Shown: in pieces, positions 53,322-62,573 of the stretch | Layout: each line of letters starts with the position of its first letter | Position numbering within the stretch: the stretch's first letter is position 1 | Assembly: GCF_016807185.1 (NCBI RefSeq) | Contig: NZ_JAEVYN010000002.1 | Location: 310,001-374,000, forward strand | Length of the DNA: 64,000 nt | DNA from: Leptolyngbya sp. Cla-17 | GTDB taxonomy: Bacteria; Cyanobacteriota; Cyanobacteriia; Leptolyngbyales; Leptolyngbyaceae | Direction of reading: 5' to 3' | Notes under the pieces: model-generated | Told to the model about the DNA's origin: nothing | What the model saw: only the letters and a program-made list of their open reading frames with translations | Database searches by the model: none | Program-made: the position numbers and the translations under genes

Positions 53322-54677
53322 ATGGGTGGTAACGCGTTTGTTTCATTGATGATGTTTTCCTGGATTCCAGCAGTTTTGTATATCTTCAGACGGTATCCAG
53401 AGCGACAAGCAATGATCATGAGCTTCATATTTGCTTGGCTCTTCTTGCCTGTTGCGACTTTAAAGCTACCTGGAATTCCTGCTTACACAAAAACGTCAGC
53501 TGCTTGTTACGGAATTTTAATAGCGACATTTCTATTCAACCCCAAACGAATCAGTGCCTTTAAATTTAGTTGGATTGACATTCCTATTGTTTTATGGTGT
53601 ACCTGCCCGTTTATTAGCTCTGTCGTAAATGACTTGGGTGCTTATGATGGCTTTTCAACCACGCAGGTGCAAATTGTTACTTGGGGAGTTCCCTACTTTT
53701 TGGGGCGCATTTATCTGGATAGTTTTGCTGCACTGCGCCAACTAGCAATAGGATTATTTATTGGCGGGCTAATTTATATTCCTTTCTGTTGGTATGAAAG
53801 CCGCACATTTTCTAGCCTTCATGTTCTTGTCTATGGAATGGATACAGGGCGGGAGGCAGCTCAATCTATTCGTTATGGAGGATACAGACCGCAAGTATTT
53901 CTAGAGCATGGTTTGATGTTAGGTGTTTGGTTGATGACTGCTTGCATCATAGGCATTACATTATGGCGAACGGGAATAAAACGGATTCTAAACCAGCCGA
54001 TGGGCTTGCTGATGTCGCTTTTATTAATTACATTTATTATTTCGCGCTCAACGGGAGCCTACGCGCTTTTTTTGCTAGGGCTAGTCATTCTTTTAGTAGG
54101 GTGGTATTTTCGTACTGCCATTTTACTATGGATGCTCATCTTAGGAATTTGCTGGTATCTATACATGGGTGTGACTGGAACTTTTCCCAATAAGCAAATC
54201 ATTGATACGTTATCTCAAACGTTTGACGCAGAACGAGTTGCCTCCGTTAAATTCAGGTTTGATAATGAAGAAATATTAGGCGCAAGGGCGCGTGAAAATG
54301 CGATGTTTGGGTGGGGAGGGTTTGGCAGAAATCGAGTATTTGACGAGAATGGGAAGGATGTCGCCATTACTGACAGCTTGTGGATTATTGCATTTGGACT
54401 TCAGGGTGCCTATGGGTTAGCAGCATTAACAGCATCCATTTTGTTGCCCGTTATAAGTTTTTGCATCCGCTATCCTGCGCGACTATGGCTACGTCCAATG
54501 GTGGCTCCGGCTGCCGCTTTGGCGGTATGTGTCACCCTTTACATGTTTGACTCTGTATTGAATGCTATGGTCAACCCAATTTTCATGCTGGCAGCGGGTG
54601 GTCTGGCAACCATTTCTGTTCAATCAAAACAGGCTGCCACTGTCCAATTACGAGGACAAATGGCAACAATGTCTTGA
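53322..54677 (+). CDS. O-antigen ligase/polymerase-like (Wzy) membrane protein
   Basis: A 451-residue protein with about twelve membrane helices. A large loop before the last helices carries NEEILGARARENAMFGWGGFGRN, resembling the Wzy_C/O-antigen ligase region. An Arg-rich loop (GREAAQSIRYGGYRPQVFLEHG) is also typical. It would polymerise repeat units of an exopolysaccharide in the cytoplasmic membrane, consistent with neighbouring wza/wzc-like genes. No clear ribosome site; ATG 53322 is the first start. Confidence 0.8.
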   Translation: MGGNAFVSLMMFSWIPAVLYIFRRYPERQAMIMSFIFAWLFLPVATLKLPGIPAYTKTSAACYGILIATFLFNPKRISAFKFSWIDIPIVLWCTCPFISSVVNDLGAYDGFSTTQVQIVTWGVPYFLGRIYLDSFAALRQLAIGLFIGGLIYIPFCWYESRTFSSLHVLVYGMDTGREAAQSIRYGGYRPQVFLEHGLMLGVWLMTACIIGITLWRTGIKRILNQPMGLLMSLLLITFIISRSTGAYALFLLGLVILLVGWYFRTAILLWMLILGICWYLYMGVTGTFPNKQIIDTLSQTFDAERVASVKFRFDNEEILGARARENAMFGWGGFGRNRVFDENGKDVAITDSLWIIAFGLQGAYGLAALTASILLPVISFCIRYPARLWLRPMVAPAAALAVCVTLYMFDSVLNAMVNPIFMLAAGGLATISVQSKQAATVQLRGQMATMS

Positions 54678-54798
54678 TACCCTAACTGATAAATAAGTAA
54701 ATGTAGGGAGTTCGTTGAATTAACTAAGGTGTAAGCCGTTGACAGTCAGCTCAAGAGAGACAACCTCTTATCAATCTCTGTGGAACAGCAAAGATTTT

Positions 54799-56208
54799 CT
54801 ATATCTCTGAAGAGGTGAATTCATCTTTAACAAGTCTATCCCAACCCAAATTTTTGAGAGAGTTATTACGGCGGAGAGGACGAGTGACGAGCTCAAGAAT
54901 ATCCCGTGCGTTAGTGAAGCCATGAATTTGGGCAAAGGTAAATTCAACCGACCACTTTGTGTTGATGCCACGGGCTTCTAACGGATTAGCATGAGCCATG
55001 CCTGTGATGACTAAATCAGGTTGAAGTTTTTTGATTCGTTGCAGTTGGTTATAGTTATCTGGTTTCTCAACAATTGTAGGAGTAGGAACTTTCATTTCTA
55101 AGCAGGTTTGCTCTAATAAAGCGAGTTCTGCGGCTTGATATCGCTTATCCATGTATGGAATGCCAATTTCGTGGCAGGTCATGCCACAACGAATTAGGAA
55201 ACGGGCAAGCGAAATCTCCAGCAGGTTGTCACCCATGAAAAATACAGATTTTCCACGAATTAAGCTGGTGTATTCTTCTAGGTTTTGCCAAATCTGCGCT
55301 TCTCTTTCGTCTAAGCCTTTGGGTTCGATACCAAAAACAGAGCAGATTTTTTCAACCCAAGCACGGGTACCGTCAGGACCAATGGGGAAGGGGGCACCAA
55401 TTAGTTTGCATTTGCGTCGTCGCATGAAAGCGGTAGCAGTACGGGAGAGGAAGGGGTTCACGCCTGCGACATAATAGCCTTCTTGGACAATTGGCAGTTC
55501 AGTGTAGCGTTTGGAGGGTAACCAGCCGGAAACCTTAATGCCTTGTTTCTTCAGTTCAAGGGTTAGCTGGGTAACAACTGGGTCAGGGAGAGAGCCGAAC
55601 AGGACGAGTGGTGGGTGATCAATGTATTCAGCTTCATCCGTGGCAATGTCTTCTTTTTTACGCCCAAAGTTCAGCAGTTTTGCGATCGCATTCCGCTCCT
55701 CTTTCTCCGTCTCTGGCGCTTTTTCTGGGCAGCGATGCACCATCGCTGCCAGCACGGTATCTTCTCCTTGGGTAAAAGCGTAGTCGAGACCATTGGCACG
55801 GGCGACCACGATTGGGATGCTAAGCTCAGACTCCAATTTGGGAGCCATGCCTTCTAAATCCATCTTGATGATTTCGGTGGTGCAAGTGCCGATCCAGACA
55901 ATCACACTGGGGTTGCGATCGCGCTTAATTTGTAGGCAAAGCCGCTTCAGCTCCTCGTAATCATTTAACTGCGCCGAAATATCGCCTTCCTCCAGTTCTG
56001 CCATTGCATAACGGGGTTCAGCAAAAATCATCACTCCCATCGCATTTTGCAGAAAATATCCGCATGTTTTCGTTCCAATCACCAAAAAGAAACTATCTTC
56101 AATTTTTTGGTATAGCCAAGCGACGCAGCTAATTGGGCAAAATGTATGGTAGTTACCTGTTTCACATTCAAACGTCAATGCTTGGGGTTGGGTATCGGCA
56201 AGGGTCAT
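54799..56208 (-). CDS. chlN: Light-independent protochlorophyllide reductase subunit N
   Basis: 469 residues. ChlN with ChlB forms the catalytic component of dark-operative protochlorophyllide oxidoreductase. The N-terminal cluster cysteines are in FECETGNYHTFCPISCVAWL plus GTKTCGYFLQ (cluster shared with ChlB). FAEPRYAMAELEEGDISAQL is conserved. It follows the DUF5331 gene and chlL on the minus strand; chlB is not in the window. Confidence 0.96.
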   Translation of the reverse strand: MTLADTQPQALTFECETGNYHTFCPISCVAWLYQKIEDSFFLVIGTKTCGYFLQNAMGVMIFAEPRYAMAELEEGDISAQLNDYEELKRLCLQIKRDRNPSVIVWIGTCTTEIIKMDLEGMAPKLESELSIPIVVARANGLDYAFTQGEDTVLAAMVHRCPEKAPETEKEERNAIAKLLNFGRKKEDIATDEAEYIDHPPLVLFGSLPDPVVTQLTLELKKQGIKVSGWLPSKRYTELPIVQEGYYVAGVNPFLSRTATAFMRRRKCKLIGAPFPIGPDGTRAWVEKICSVFGIEPKGLDEREAQIWQNLEEYTSLIRGKSVFFMGDNLLEISLARFLIRCGMTCHEIGIPYMDKRYQAAELALLEQTCLEMKVPTPTIVEKPDNYNQLQRIKKLQPDLVITGMAHANPLEARGINTKWSVEFTFAQIHGFTNARDILELVTRPLRRNNSLKNLGWDRLVKDEFTSSEI

Positions 56209-56374
56209 TACAGCATCCTCTAGAACTAATTGGCGAGTCTTTAAGTTAAAAAAATCGATTTCTCAGCAAACTGAGAGTTGTCTAAGTGAGCATTTTCAGC
56301 AAGTCGAGCAACCAATATGTCTGTCCACTATTAAATTTAGCTAGTGTTCACTCAGTGGCTTAGAGCTTCCCAGA

Positions 56375-56839
56375 CTAGGATTTAGTGGGTTGTGATCGCT
56401 GGGAACGACCGCCCTCACAGGATTCATCAATCTTGGATATCAAATGAGACACTTGGCTTGTGGGCAGATCAGTTTCATAGGATGATGCAGCCGGAAGAAA
56501 TTTGAGCGCATCCTTGGCGGTTGTCTGCTTCACGTTGCCGTTATTCAAAGCTTTCGAACTGGACTTAGCTACCGCTTTTAGATGTTCATCTGGATTAAAG
56601 TTGAGATCAAGAGCCGCTACGATTCGGTCTGGATTATTGCTTAAGTCAACGATTAAGGGAAGCAACTGATTTAGCTGGGGCTCCAATGCAGAAAGCGTTG
56701 CCAGTATGAAACTTGAGGAGGGACGGCGTTGCCCGTCACAATTAACCCAGATCTGCAACCGAGCAATCCAAACACGATTTTCGACGTAGTAGTCTAGCCA
56801 TTTCTTTTTTACGGATTGACGAAACTGCTGAGTATTCAC
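56375..56839 (-). CDS. DUF5331 protein between chlL and chlN
   Basis: A 154-residue protein starting MNTQQFRQSVKKKWLDYYVE, with WIARLQIWVNCDGQRRPSSS and FILATLSALEPQLNQLLPLI. This matches DUF5331, a cyanobacterial family repeatedly found between chlL and chlN. The C-terminal third is low-complexity Ser/Lys-rich. The biochemical role is unknown; the conserved position suggests something linked to dark chlorophyll synthesis, for instance regulation of or protection of the oxygen-sensitive enzyme. Confidence 0.82.
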   Translation of the reverse strand: MNTQQFRQSVKKKWLDYYVENRVWIARLQIWVNCDGQRRPSSSFILATLSALEPQLNQLLPLIVDLSNNPDRIVAALDLNFNPDEHLKAVAKSSSKALNNGNVKQTTAKDALKFLPAASSYETDLPTSQVSHLISKIDESCEGGRSQRSQPTKS

Positions 56840-56945
56840 ACGACACCTTAAACAAGAGTTAATGAGCTTGAAGCTTCAGTTCCACACTATTGTCGAACAA
56901 CTTGTAACTTAATCTTCAAAACTCAAAACTCTCTTCAGATCATTT

Positions 56946-57812
56946 TCAAACCATCATCAGATCCAGCACTTCTTCTTCGGATTTTACTTTAGGCTGCTGC
57001 GGATTGAGGTAGAAATCAGATAGCAGCGAAAATAGCTCCCGATCAGGAGTATCGTTTGGCACAACGCCTTCGGGTCTTGCCAAAATCTGATCTGCAATAT
57101 TGAGATAGTAATCACAGACGTAGTTTAAAGAAGGATCTGTTTCAGCCATCTCAAACAAGGTTTTGCCCTTCACTCTAGAAACCCGGATGTCTTCGATCAA
57201 TGGCAACACTTCAAGCACTGGCATTGGAACTGCTTCAATGTATTTCTCAATCAGATCACGCTTTGAAGTTCTGTTGCCAATTAGACCTGCAAGCCGCAGT
57301 GGATGAGTCCGTGCCTTTTCGCGAACTGAAGCCGCAATTCGGTTAGCGGCAAATAAGGCATCGAAGCCATTGTCCGTCACGATCATGCAGTAATCGGCGT
57401 AGTTTAGGGGAGCAGCAAATCCGCCACAAACAACGTCGCCTAGCACATCAAACAAAATTACGTCGTATTCATCGAAGGCGTTCAGTTCTTTCAAAAGCTT
57501 GACCGTTTCACCCACGACGTAGCCACCGCAACCTGCGCCTGCAGGAGGTCCACCTGCTTCTACACAGTCAACTCCGCCATATCCTTTATAGATGACATCT
57601 TCTGGCCACACGTCTTCGTAGTGATAGTCTTTTTCTTGCAGCGTATCAATAATGGTTGGAATCAGGAAACCCGTTAGGGTAAAAGTACTGTCGTGCTTTG
57701 GATCGCACCCAATTTGCAAAACTTTTTTGCCGCGTTTGGCAAGCGCTACAGAGATATTGCAGCTTGTTGTTGATTTTCCAATTCCACCTTTTCCATAAAC
57801 AGCAAGCTTCAT
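56946..57812 (-). CDS. chlL: Light-independent protochlorophyllide reductase iron protein
   Basis: 288 residues, homologous to nitrogenase NifH. P-loop VYGKGGIGKSTTSCN at the start, cluster cysteines in PPAGAGCGGYVVG and DVLGDVVCGGFA, and switch II DVLGDV. It transfers electrons by ATP hydrolysis to ChlN-ChlB. First gene of the chlL-DUF5331-chlN run, with a long leader upstream. Confidence 0.97.
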   Translation of the reverse strand: MKLAVYGKGGIGKSTTSCNISVALAKRGKKVLQIGCDPKHDSTFTLTGFLIPTIIDTLQEKDYHYEDVWPEDVIYKGYGGVDCVEAGGPPAGAGCGGYVVGETVKLLKELNAFDEYDVILFDVLGDVVCGGFAAPLNYADYCMIVTDNGFDALFAANRIAASVREKARTHPLRLAGLIGNRTSKRDLIEKYIEAVPMPVLEVLPLIEDIRVSRVKGKTLFEMAETDPSLNYVCDYYLNIADQILARPEGVVPNDTPDRELFSLLSDFYLNPQQPKVKSEEEVLDLMMV

Positions 57813-58630
57813 ATGTTTGTCTCCTAATTTGTTCTTAAAGGTGGTAATAAGGTCTGCGCTACGGGGAGGTAAACCACGATCGCCTCAACTGTCAGCTATT
57901 AAGGTGCAATCGTTTTTTGAGTCGCTGCAAGCATTATTGTCGAATTTGAGAGTTAAAGAAAGCTGACTTAGAAGCTAGCAGAAGAATAAACCACAGCTAT
58001 CAAGATGATGGGGGAACTGTAGTTCCTTGAAGACACTCTATACCTGTTTTAAGCAATTTTTAAGCTAAAAAACGTTTTTATAGTCTTTTTTGATAAAAAC
58101 CGGATCAAACTTAAATTAGATGCTGGCGATCTCATTTGGTTCGACACCTTAGTTTTTGTGTATAGAGAGAGTTCTAAAAGCTGTTTTAAAGGTGTTTTGT
58201 TCGACAAACCACTAAAACTTAGGTATAAAGCCTCCAAAATTGCTGTGAAATGAGGCTTTCGCAGGTTTACACAAAGATATTTGTGCTAGCGCAGCTTTGG
58301 GAAAACTGATATTTTGGATTCGCCAAGGCTTTTGTTAAAAATAGTTAATTGTATGGTCTAAGTAAACTTGTATAAACTTTTCAAACCTTTTACTTTACGA
58401 CGCGATTTGCTGATTAAACCCAGCCAAAATAACTTTGGCGATTAGGAGCGACCCGCAGCTTACGGAAGGGTCTTCCTTTCCAGTTTCGTACTTGTAGCTG
58501 GGATGCTGTTTAACATCTAAAAGTCTATGGGAATACCGAAGCCCTATGGGAAGAAGTTGATTCCTGTTATTACGGCGATCGCATTTATTCATCATTCGCC
58601 AGATTGACGAAGCAGCAGAGTTCTGTAGCT
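57813..58630. other. Long upstream region of chlL, no gene seen
   Basis: 818 bp between the nitrilase gene and chlL, both minus strand. Very AT-rich, stops in all frames. The motif GTTCGACA occurs twice (58139 and 58199), the second inside a short TTTGT/ACAAA inverted repeat; possible regulator sites but unproven. Frames at 58049-58237 and 58395-58595 look non-coding. Confidence 0.4.
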
Positions 58631-59443
58631 CTACATAAAGACGCGATGTCGCAATGAAGGCATTTGACGACGTACCTGTTCTAGACGGGAGGGTTCAATC
58701 GCCGCGATCGCCACACCGGGTTTATCTCCTGCATCCGCCAACACCGTGCCCCAAGGATCAATAATCATCGCGTGTCCATGGGTTTGACGCATTGCATAAT
58801 GCCGTCCCGTTTGGGCTGGTGCTAAAACATAGCTCGTGTTTTCAATTGCTCGTGCTTGCAGTAACACTTGCCAGTGATCTTTGCCTGTATAGGCAGTAAA
58901 TGCTGCTGGAATGAATAATACTTCCGCACCCATTTGAGATAAATGACGATACAGCTCTGGGAAACGGACATCGTAACAAACAGAAAGCCCCAGATTGCCT
59001 AAGTCTTTGGAAGGATGCACAGGCGGCATTTGGAGTCCTGCAAGCACCGTGACCGATTCTTGGTAGGTGTTGCCATCAGGAACATTAACATCAAACAAAT
59101 GCACTTTTTCGTATCGGGCAAGCTCTTCTCCACTCGCTCCGACTAGCACCGCTGTATTGTAGACTTTCCCATTGCCTACTGGAACCGGAAACCCGCCGCC
59201 CAAAATGGTGACTTGGAAGCGCTGCGCCATCGTTTTGATGAATTTTTCGCTTTCTTGGGCGATCGCCTCCGCCTGAGCCATTTTGTCCTGCTCTTCCCCT
59301 AAAAATGAAAAGTTTTCTGGTAACCCAATCAGTTCCGCTCCTTGGCGCACTGCTAGGTCAATTAGTTCTTCTGCTTCTGCCAGATTCTTCTTCAAATCGG
59401 GCACGCTTGTCATTTGAATGGCAGCAGCCAAATAAGATCTCAT
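58631..59443 (-). CDS. Nitrilase-family carbon-nitrogen hydrolase
   Basis: About 270 residues from ATG 59443 (GGGG and GAG upstream; a longer frame to 59512 exceeds the usual length). The Glu-Lys-Cys triad is visible: GLPENFSFLG (Glu), RYEKVHLFDVNVP (Lys) and LSVCYDVRFPELYR (Cys). This is the Nit1/Nit2-like branch, whose members hydrolyse omega-amides or deaminated glutathione. Monocistronic, substrate not determined. Confidence 0.9.
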   Translation of the reverse strand: MRSYLAAAIQMTSVPDLKKNLAEAEELIDLAVRQGAELIGLPENFSFLGEEQDKMAQAEAIAQESEKFIKTMAQRFQVTILGGGFPVPVGNGKVYNTAVLVGASGEELARYEKVHLFDVNVPDGNTYQESVTVLAGLQMPPVHPSKDLGNLGLSVCYDVRFPELYRHLSQMGAEVLFIPAAFTAYTGKDHWQVLLQARAIENTSYVLAPAQTGRHYAMRQTHGHAMIIDPWGTVLADAGDKPGVAIAAIEPSRLEQVRRQMPSLRHRVFM

Positions 59444-59645
59444 AAACTCAACCCCATTGCATGGATGACTTTGAACGGCGGCTTCGCGAAACGTCAGACT
59501 TGCACCATTCAAAGATTACCCAGTCTTAACCAGTTTGCACCCCTTAGTTTAATCCTAGTTGAGCGTTCCTGAATAACGAGTGGCAAGCTATAAATTGGAG
59601 AATACATAGGGGCTGGCGAGATCAAAACTCTTCGCACTCTACCTC

Positions 59646-61661
59646 TTACCGTATCTGCCACACTTTCACCATATTGTCTGAACTGCCACTGGCGATTCGA
59701 TAGCCGTTAGAACTAATGCTGACGGCATTCACGCCGCTAATATGATCGCTAAGGGTCGCTTTTAGGTCGCCTGTTTCTACATTCCACAGTTTAATTTTAG
59801 TGTCGCTGCTGCCGCTGACTAACGTTTTGCCGTCGGTGCTTAGCGCAATAGAATTGACTGAATCGGTGTGTCCGGTGAGGGTGCGAATCACTTCACCAGT
59901 GGCTAGGTTCCAGATTTTAATGGTTTTGTCCCTGCTAGCGCTAATCAGCGTTTTGTTATTGGGCGAGATCGAGATCGCATTAACTGCACTAAAGTGGCTT
60001 TTCGGCAGCGTTCGGATTAGCTCCCCTGTTTTCAGACTCCACAGCTTTACTTGGTTATCCAATCCACCGCTAGCAAGAATTTGGCTATCTGGACTCACCG
60101 CCACTGCTCGAATCATCCCTGCCGTATTAGAAAAAATTCGTAGGGCTTCTCCTGTTGCCAATTGCCAAATCCGTGCCGTTCGATCTTCGCCGCCGCTGGC
60201 AAGTAGATGACCCACGCCATAAAACGCCACCGATTTCACGTTATCAGAGTGCCCCGTTAAAGTATGAAGCAGACTGCCATTGGTCAGGTTCCACAGTTTA
60301 ATTGTGTGGTCATCGCTACCACTCGCTAACATGCGGCTATCGGGACTGATCGATAAACAGTTAACTGGTTTGGTATGGGACTTCAAGGTTTGCATCAAAC
60401 TGCCCGTTTCCAAATTCCAGATCCGAATTGCATCGTCCAATCCGCCACTGATGACCGATTGACTATCTGGACTGATACATACTGCCATCACCCAACGAGA
60501 ATGCCCAGTAAAGCTATATAAACAGCGGTTTCCCTGACTGCCAGAATGTGGAGCTGAAAGCCGCCCTGCGGACACATTGGGTTTGGAGACCGCAGCACCG
60601 GGTTGGCTCCGAAATTGCCCAGAAGGCGTAGCAGGTGTGGATGGTGAAAGCGGGGCATTGCCAGATTGAGCCGAGGGAGGCGAAGAGGTGGGTTTGGAAA
60701 AGAGGGGATGGGATGGTTGAGAAGAAGCAATACCCAGAGAACTCGCTGATGCCGCTGTCGGACGAGACAGTGCCGATCGCAGATCTCGCATGACAGCATC
60801 CGCCGATGGATACCGCTCACTGACTAAATCTTTCAGCATTTTGTCAAGGATTTGCGCGATCACGTTACTGATGTTGCCCCCTTGCTGCCGCAGGCGATCG
60901 CGCCATAGCCAGCGCCCTTCCATAGGGTCATACAAATCATCGGGTTTAACATGGGTCATCAAAAAAATGCAGGTCGCCGCCAAGCTATAAATATCGCTGG
61001 CTGGATATGCTTTGCCCCCACGGAGTTGTTCCATCGGCGCATAGCCCTCAGTGCCAATCCGCGTGCCTGGTTGCCCCGTTGCTTCTGCTGATAGCAGTTT
61101 TGCCACGCCAAAATCAATCAACACCAGTTTTTGATCGCTCGCCCGTCGAATGATATTAGACGGCGTAATATCGCGATGGATCACATGATGATCATGGACA
61201 AACTTAAGCAAAGGCAGCAAGCCCACGAGCACTTCGCGAATCCGCCGTTCGCCAAAATATCCATGCTGAATAGTTTCTTGCAGCAGGGTTTGTCCTTCAA
61301 CAAATTGCTGCACCAGATAGAGCCGCTGCTCATGTTCAAAATATGCCAGCAGGGTTGGAATCTGGGGATGCTCACCTAATTCATTTAGCCGCTCTGCTTC
61401 CTGTTGAAAAAGTTGCACGGCTTTATCTAGCGACTTTGTGCCTTTCACCTGGGGCGAAAATTGTTTGATCACGCAGCGGGCATTGAGGCGATCGCTATCC
61501 AGGGCCAAGTAGGTTTTGCCAAAGCCTCCTTGCCCAATTGCACGCATTACCCGATAGCGACCGCGCAATATGGGAATTAGCTTGGCACCACAACTCAGGC
61601 AAAATTCAGCATCATCAGCATTCTGCGGCTGCTGGCATTCAGGATTCAGGCAACAGGTCAT
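59646..61661 (-). CDS. Ser/Thr protein kinase with WD40 propeller
   Basis: 671 residues. A short zinc-ribbon-like start (CCLNPECQQ and FCLSCGAKL), then a Hanks-type kinase about 34-300: IGQGGFGKTYLAL (P-loop), VIKQF (Lys), HRDITPSNI (catalytic loop), LIDFGVAKLL (DFG). A Ser/Pro linker follows, then seven WD40 repeats (HSRWVMAVCISPDSQSVISG, HTKPVNCLSISPDSRMLASG and so on to the end). This architecture is common in filamentous cyanobacteria. The propeller likely binds regulatory partners. Target unknown. Confidence 0.94.
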   Translation of the reverse strand: MTCCLNPECQQPQNADDAEFCLSCGAKLIPILRGRYRVMRAIGQGGFGKTYLALDSDRLNARCVIKQFSPQVKGTKSLDKAVQLFQQEAERLNELGEHPQIPTLLAYFEHEQRLYLVQQFVEGQTLLQETIQHGYFGERRIREVLVGLLPLLKFVHDHHVIHRDITPSNIIRRASDQKLVLIDFGVAKLLSAEATGQPGTRIGTEGYAPMEQLRGGKAYPASDIYSLAATCIFLMTHVKPDDLYDPMEGRWLWRDRLRQQGGNISNVIAQILDKMLKDLVSERYPSADAVMRDLRSALSRPTAASASSLGIASSQPSHPLFSKPTSSPPSAQSGNAPLSPSTPATPSGQFRSQPGAAVSKPNVSAGRLSAPHSGSQGNRCLYSFTGHSRWVMAVCISPDSQSVISGGLDDAIRIWNLETGSLMQTLKSHTKPVNCLSISPDSRMLASGSDDHTIKLWNLTNGSLLHTLTGHSDNVKSVAFYGVGHLLASGGEDRTARIWQLATGEALRIFSNTAGMIRAVAVSPDSQILASGGLDNQVKLWSLKTGELIRTLPKSHFSAVNAISISPNNKTLISASRDKTIKIWNLATGEVIRTLTGHTDSVNSIALSTDGKTLVSGSSDTKIKLWNVETGDLKATLSDHISGVNAVSISSNGYRIASGSSDNMVKVWQIR

Positions 61662-62075
61662 ACACAGACATCCAGGACATATCTATCATTTTCACCTGTT
61701 CCAAAGATTTACAGCGATTTTAGAGAAAAAAACTGAAGTGGAGAGATTTTACGTTTTATCCACATACTTTGAATGGTTAGCTTAGGCAGTAAAAACTATA
61801 ACGACTCTCAAACAACGCGCTTCCCTTGGATAACTCAGGTTTCAAGTGATTTTCACTCAATACAGGCGGGAAGACTACGTTTCAAGCTGTCAGTCCCTAT
61901 CCATCGCAAATTATAGATAACTGAATCTTAGAATGGACGTTTATCTACGATAGGAAGAAAAGCTTGATATAGTTTGCTGAGAAACCTCTAAATAGACATA
62001 GTTAATGCGATTGACAATTCGCTAAGGCAGTGACCTAAGTTTGTTAACTATATTAGTGTGCAAGGAGCAATGACT
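61662..62075. other. Divergent promoter region kinase/mscL
   Basis: 414 bp between the minus-strand kinase and plus-strand mscL. Open frames here only overlap the start of the kinase on the other strand. No repeat or RNA recognised; it should carry both promoters. Confidence 0.4.
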
Positions 62076-62480
62076 ATGGCAAGGCGAGCAAGAACAAGTG
62101 CGACAGGTTTCTTGAGAGACTTTCAAGAGTTCATTCTGCGCGGCAATGTGATTGAGTTAGCAGTTGCCGTGATTATCGGTGGTGCCTTTGGCAAAATTGT
62201 GGAGGCGTTTGTGAATTGGTTAATGTCTGTTGTGTTGAAGCCATTTTTGGACGCGGCAAATGTTAATCAACTCAAAGATTTACCTTTTGGGCTAGGCGAC
62301 TTAGCGATCGCAATTGTGAATTTCTTGATTGTTGCTTTGGTGGTCTTTTTGATCATTCGCGCACTCGAAAAATTCATCCGAAAGCAAGAAGCAGAAACCC
62401 CAATCGATCCCATATTGGAATCTCAAGAGCGCTTAACAGCCGCTATCGATCGCTTAACCAACACAATGAACCAACCTTAG
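62076..62480 (+). CDS. mscL: Large-conductance mechanosensitive channel
   Basis: 134 residues from ATG 62076, with AAGGAG 8 bases upstream (an ATG at 62070 is too close). FLRDFQEFILRGNVIELAVAV is the signature start, followed by VIIGGAFGKIVEAFVNWLM (pore helix), a short loop, a second helix and a charged C-terminal helix (SQERLTAAIDRLTN). It opens under membrane tension to release solutes in hypo-osmotic shock. A terminator follows. Confidence 0.96.
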   Translation: MARRARTSATGFLRDFQEFILRGNVIELAVAVIIGGAFGKIVEAFVNWLMSVVLKPFLDAANVNQLKDLPFGLGDLAIAIVNFLIVALVVFLIIRALEKFIRKQEAETPIDPILESQERLTAAIDRLTNTMNQP

Positions 62481-62496
62481 AGCAGTGTGGAAAGCA

Positions 62497-62521
62497 AAAG
62501 GCACCTGATGAAGGTGCCTTT
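62497..62521 (+). terminator. Terminator after mscL
   Basis: AAAGGCACCT / AGGTGCCTTT with a 5-base loop, 17 bp after the stop, ending in a T-run interrupted by A. It lies between convergent mscL and the channel gene on the minus strand and could serve both. Confidence 0.8.
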
Positions 62522-62573
62522 ATATTTGAAGCTTGAGGTTTAAGTCTCTAGTGATTGTGATTTCTATTGGCGC

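Noticed and set aside
53322..54677. Possibility that the Wzy-like protein is a transporter
   Set aside because: The large loop before the last helices and the exopolysaccharide neighbours favour an O-antigen polymerase/ligase-type protein.
58395..58595. 66-codon minus-strand frame upstream of chlL
   Set aside because: Cys, Asn and Ser-rich random-looking translation with no start signals.
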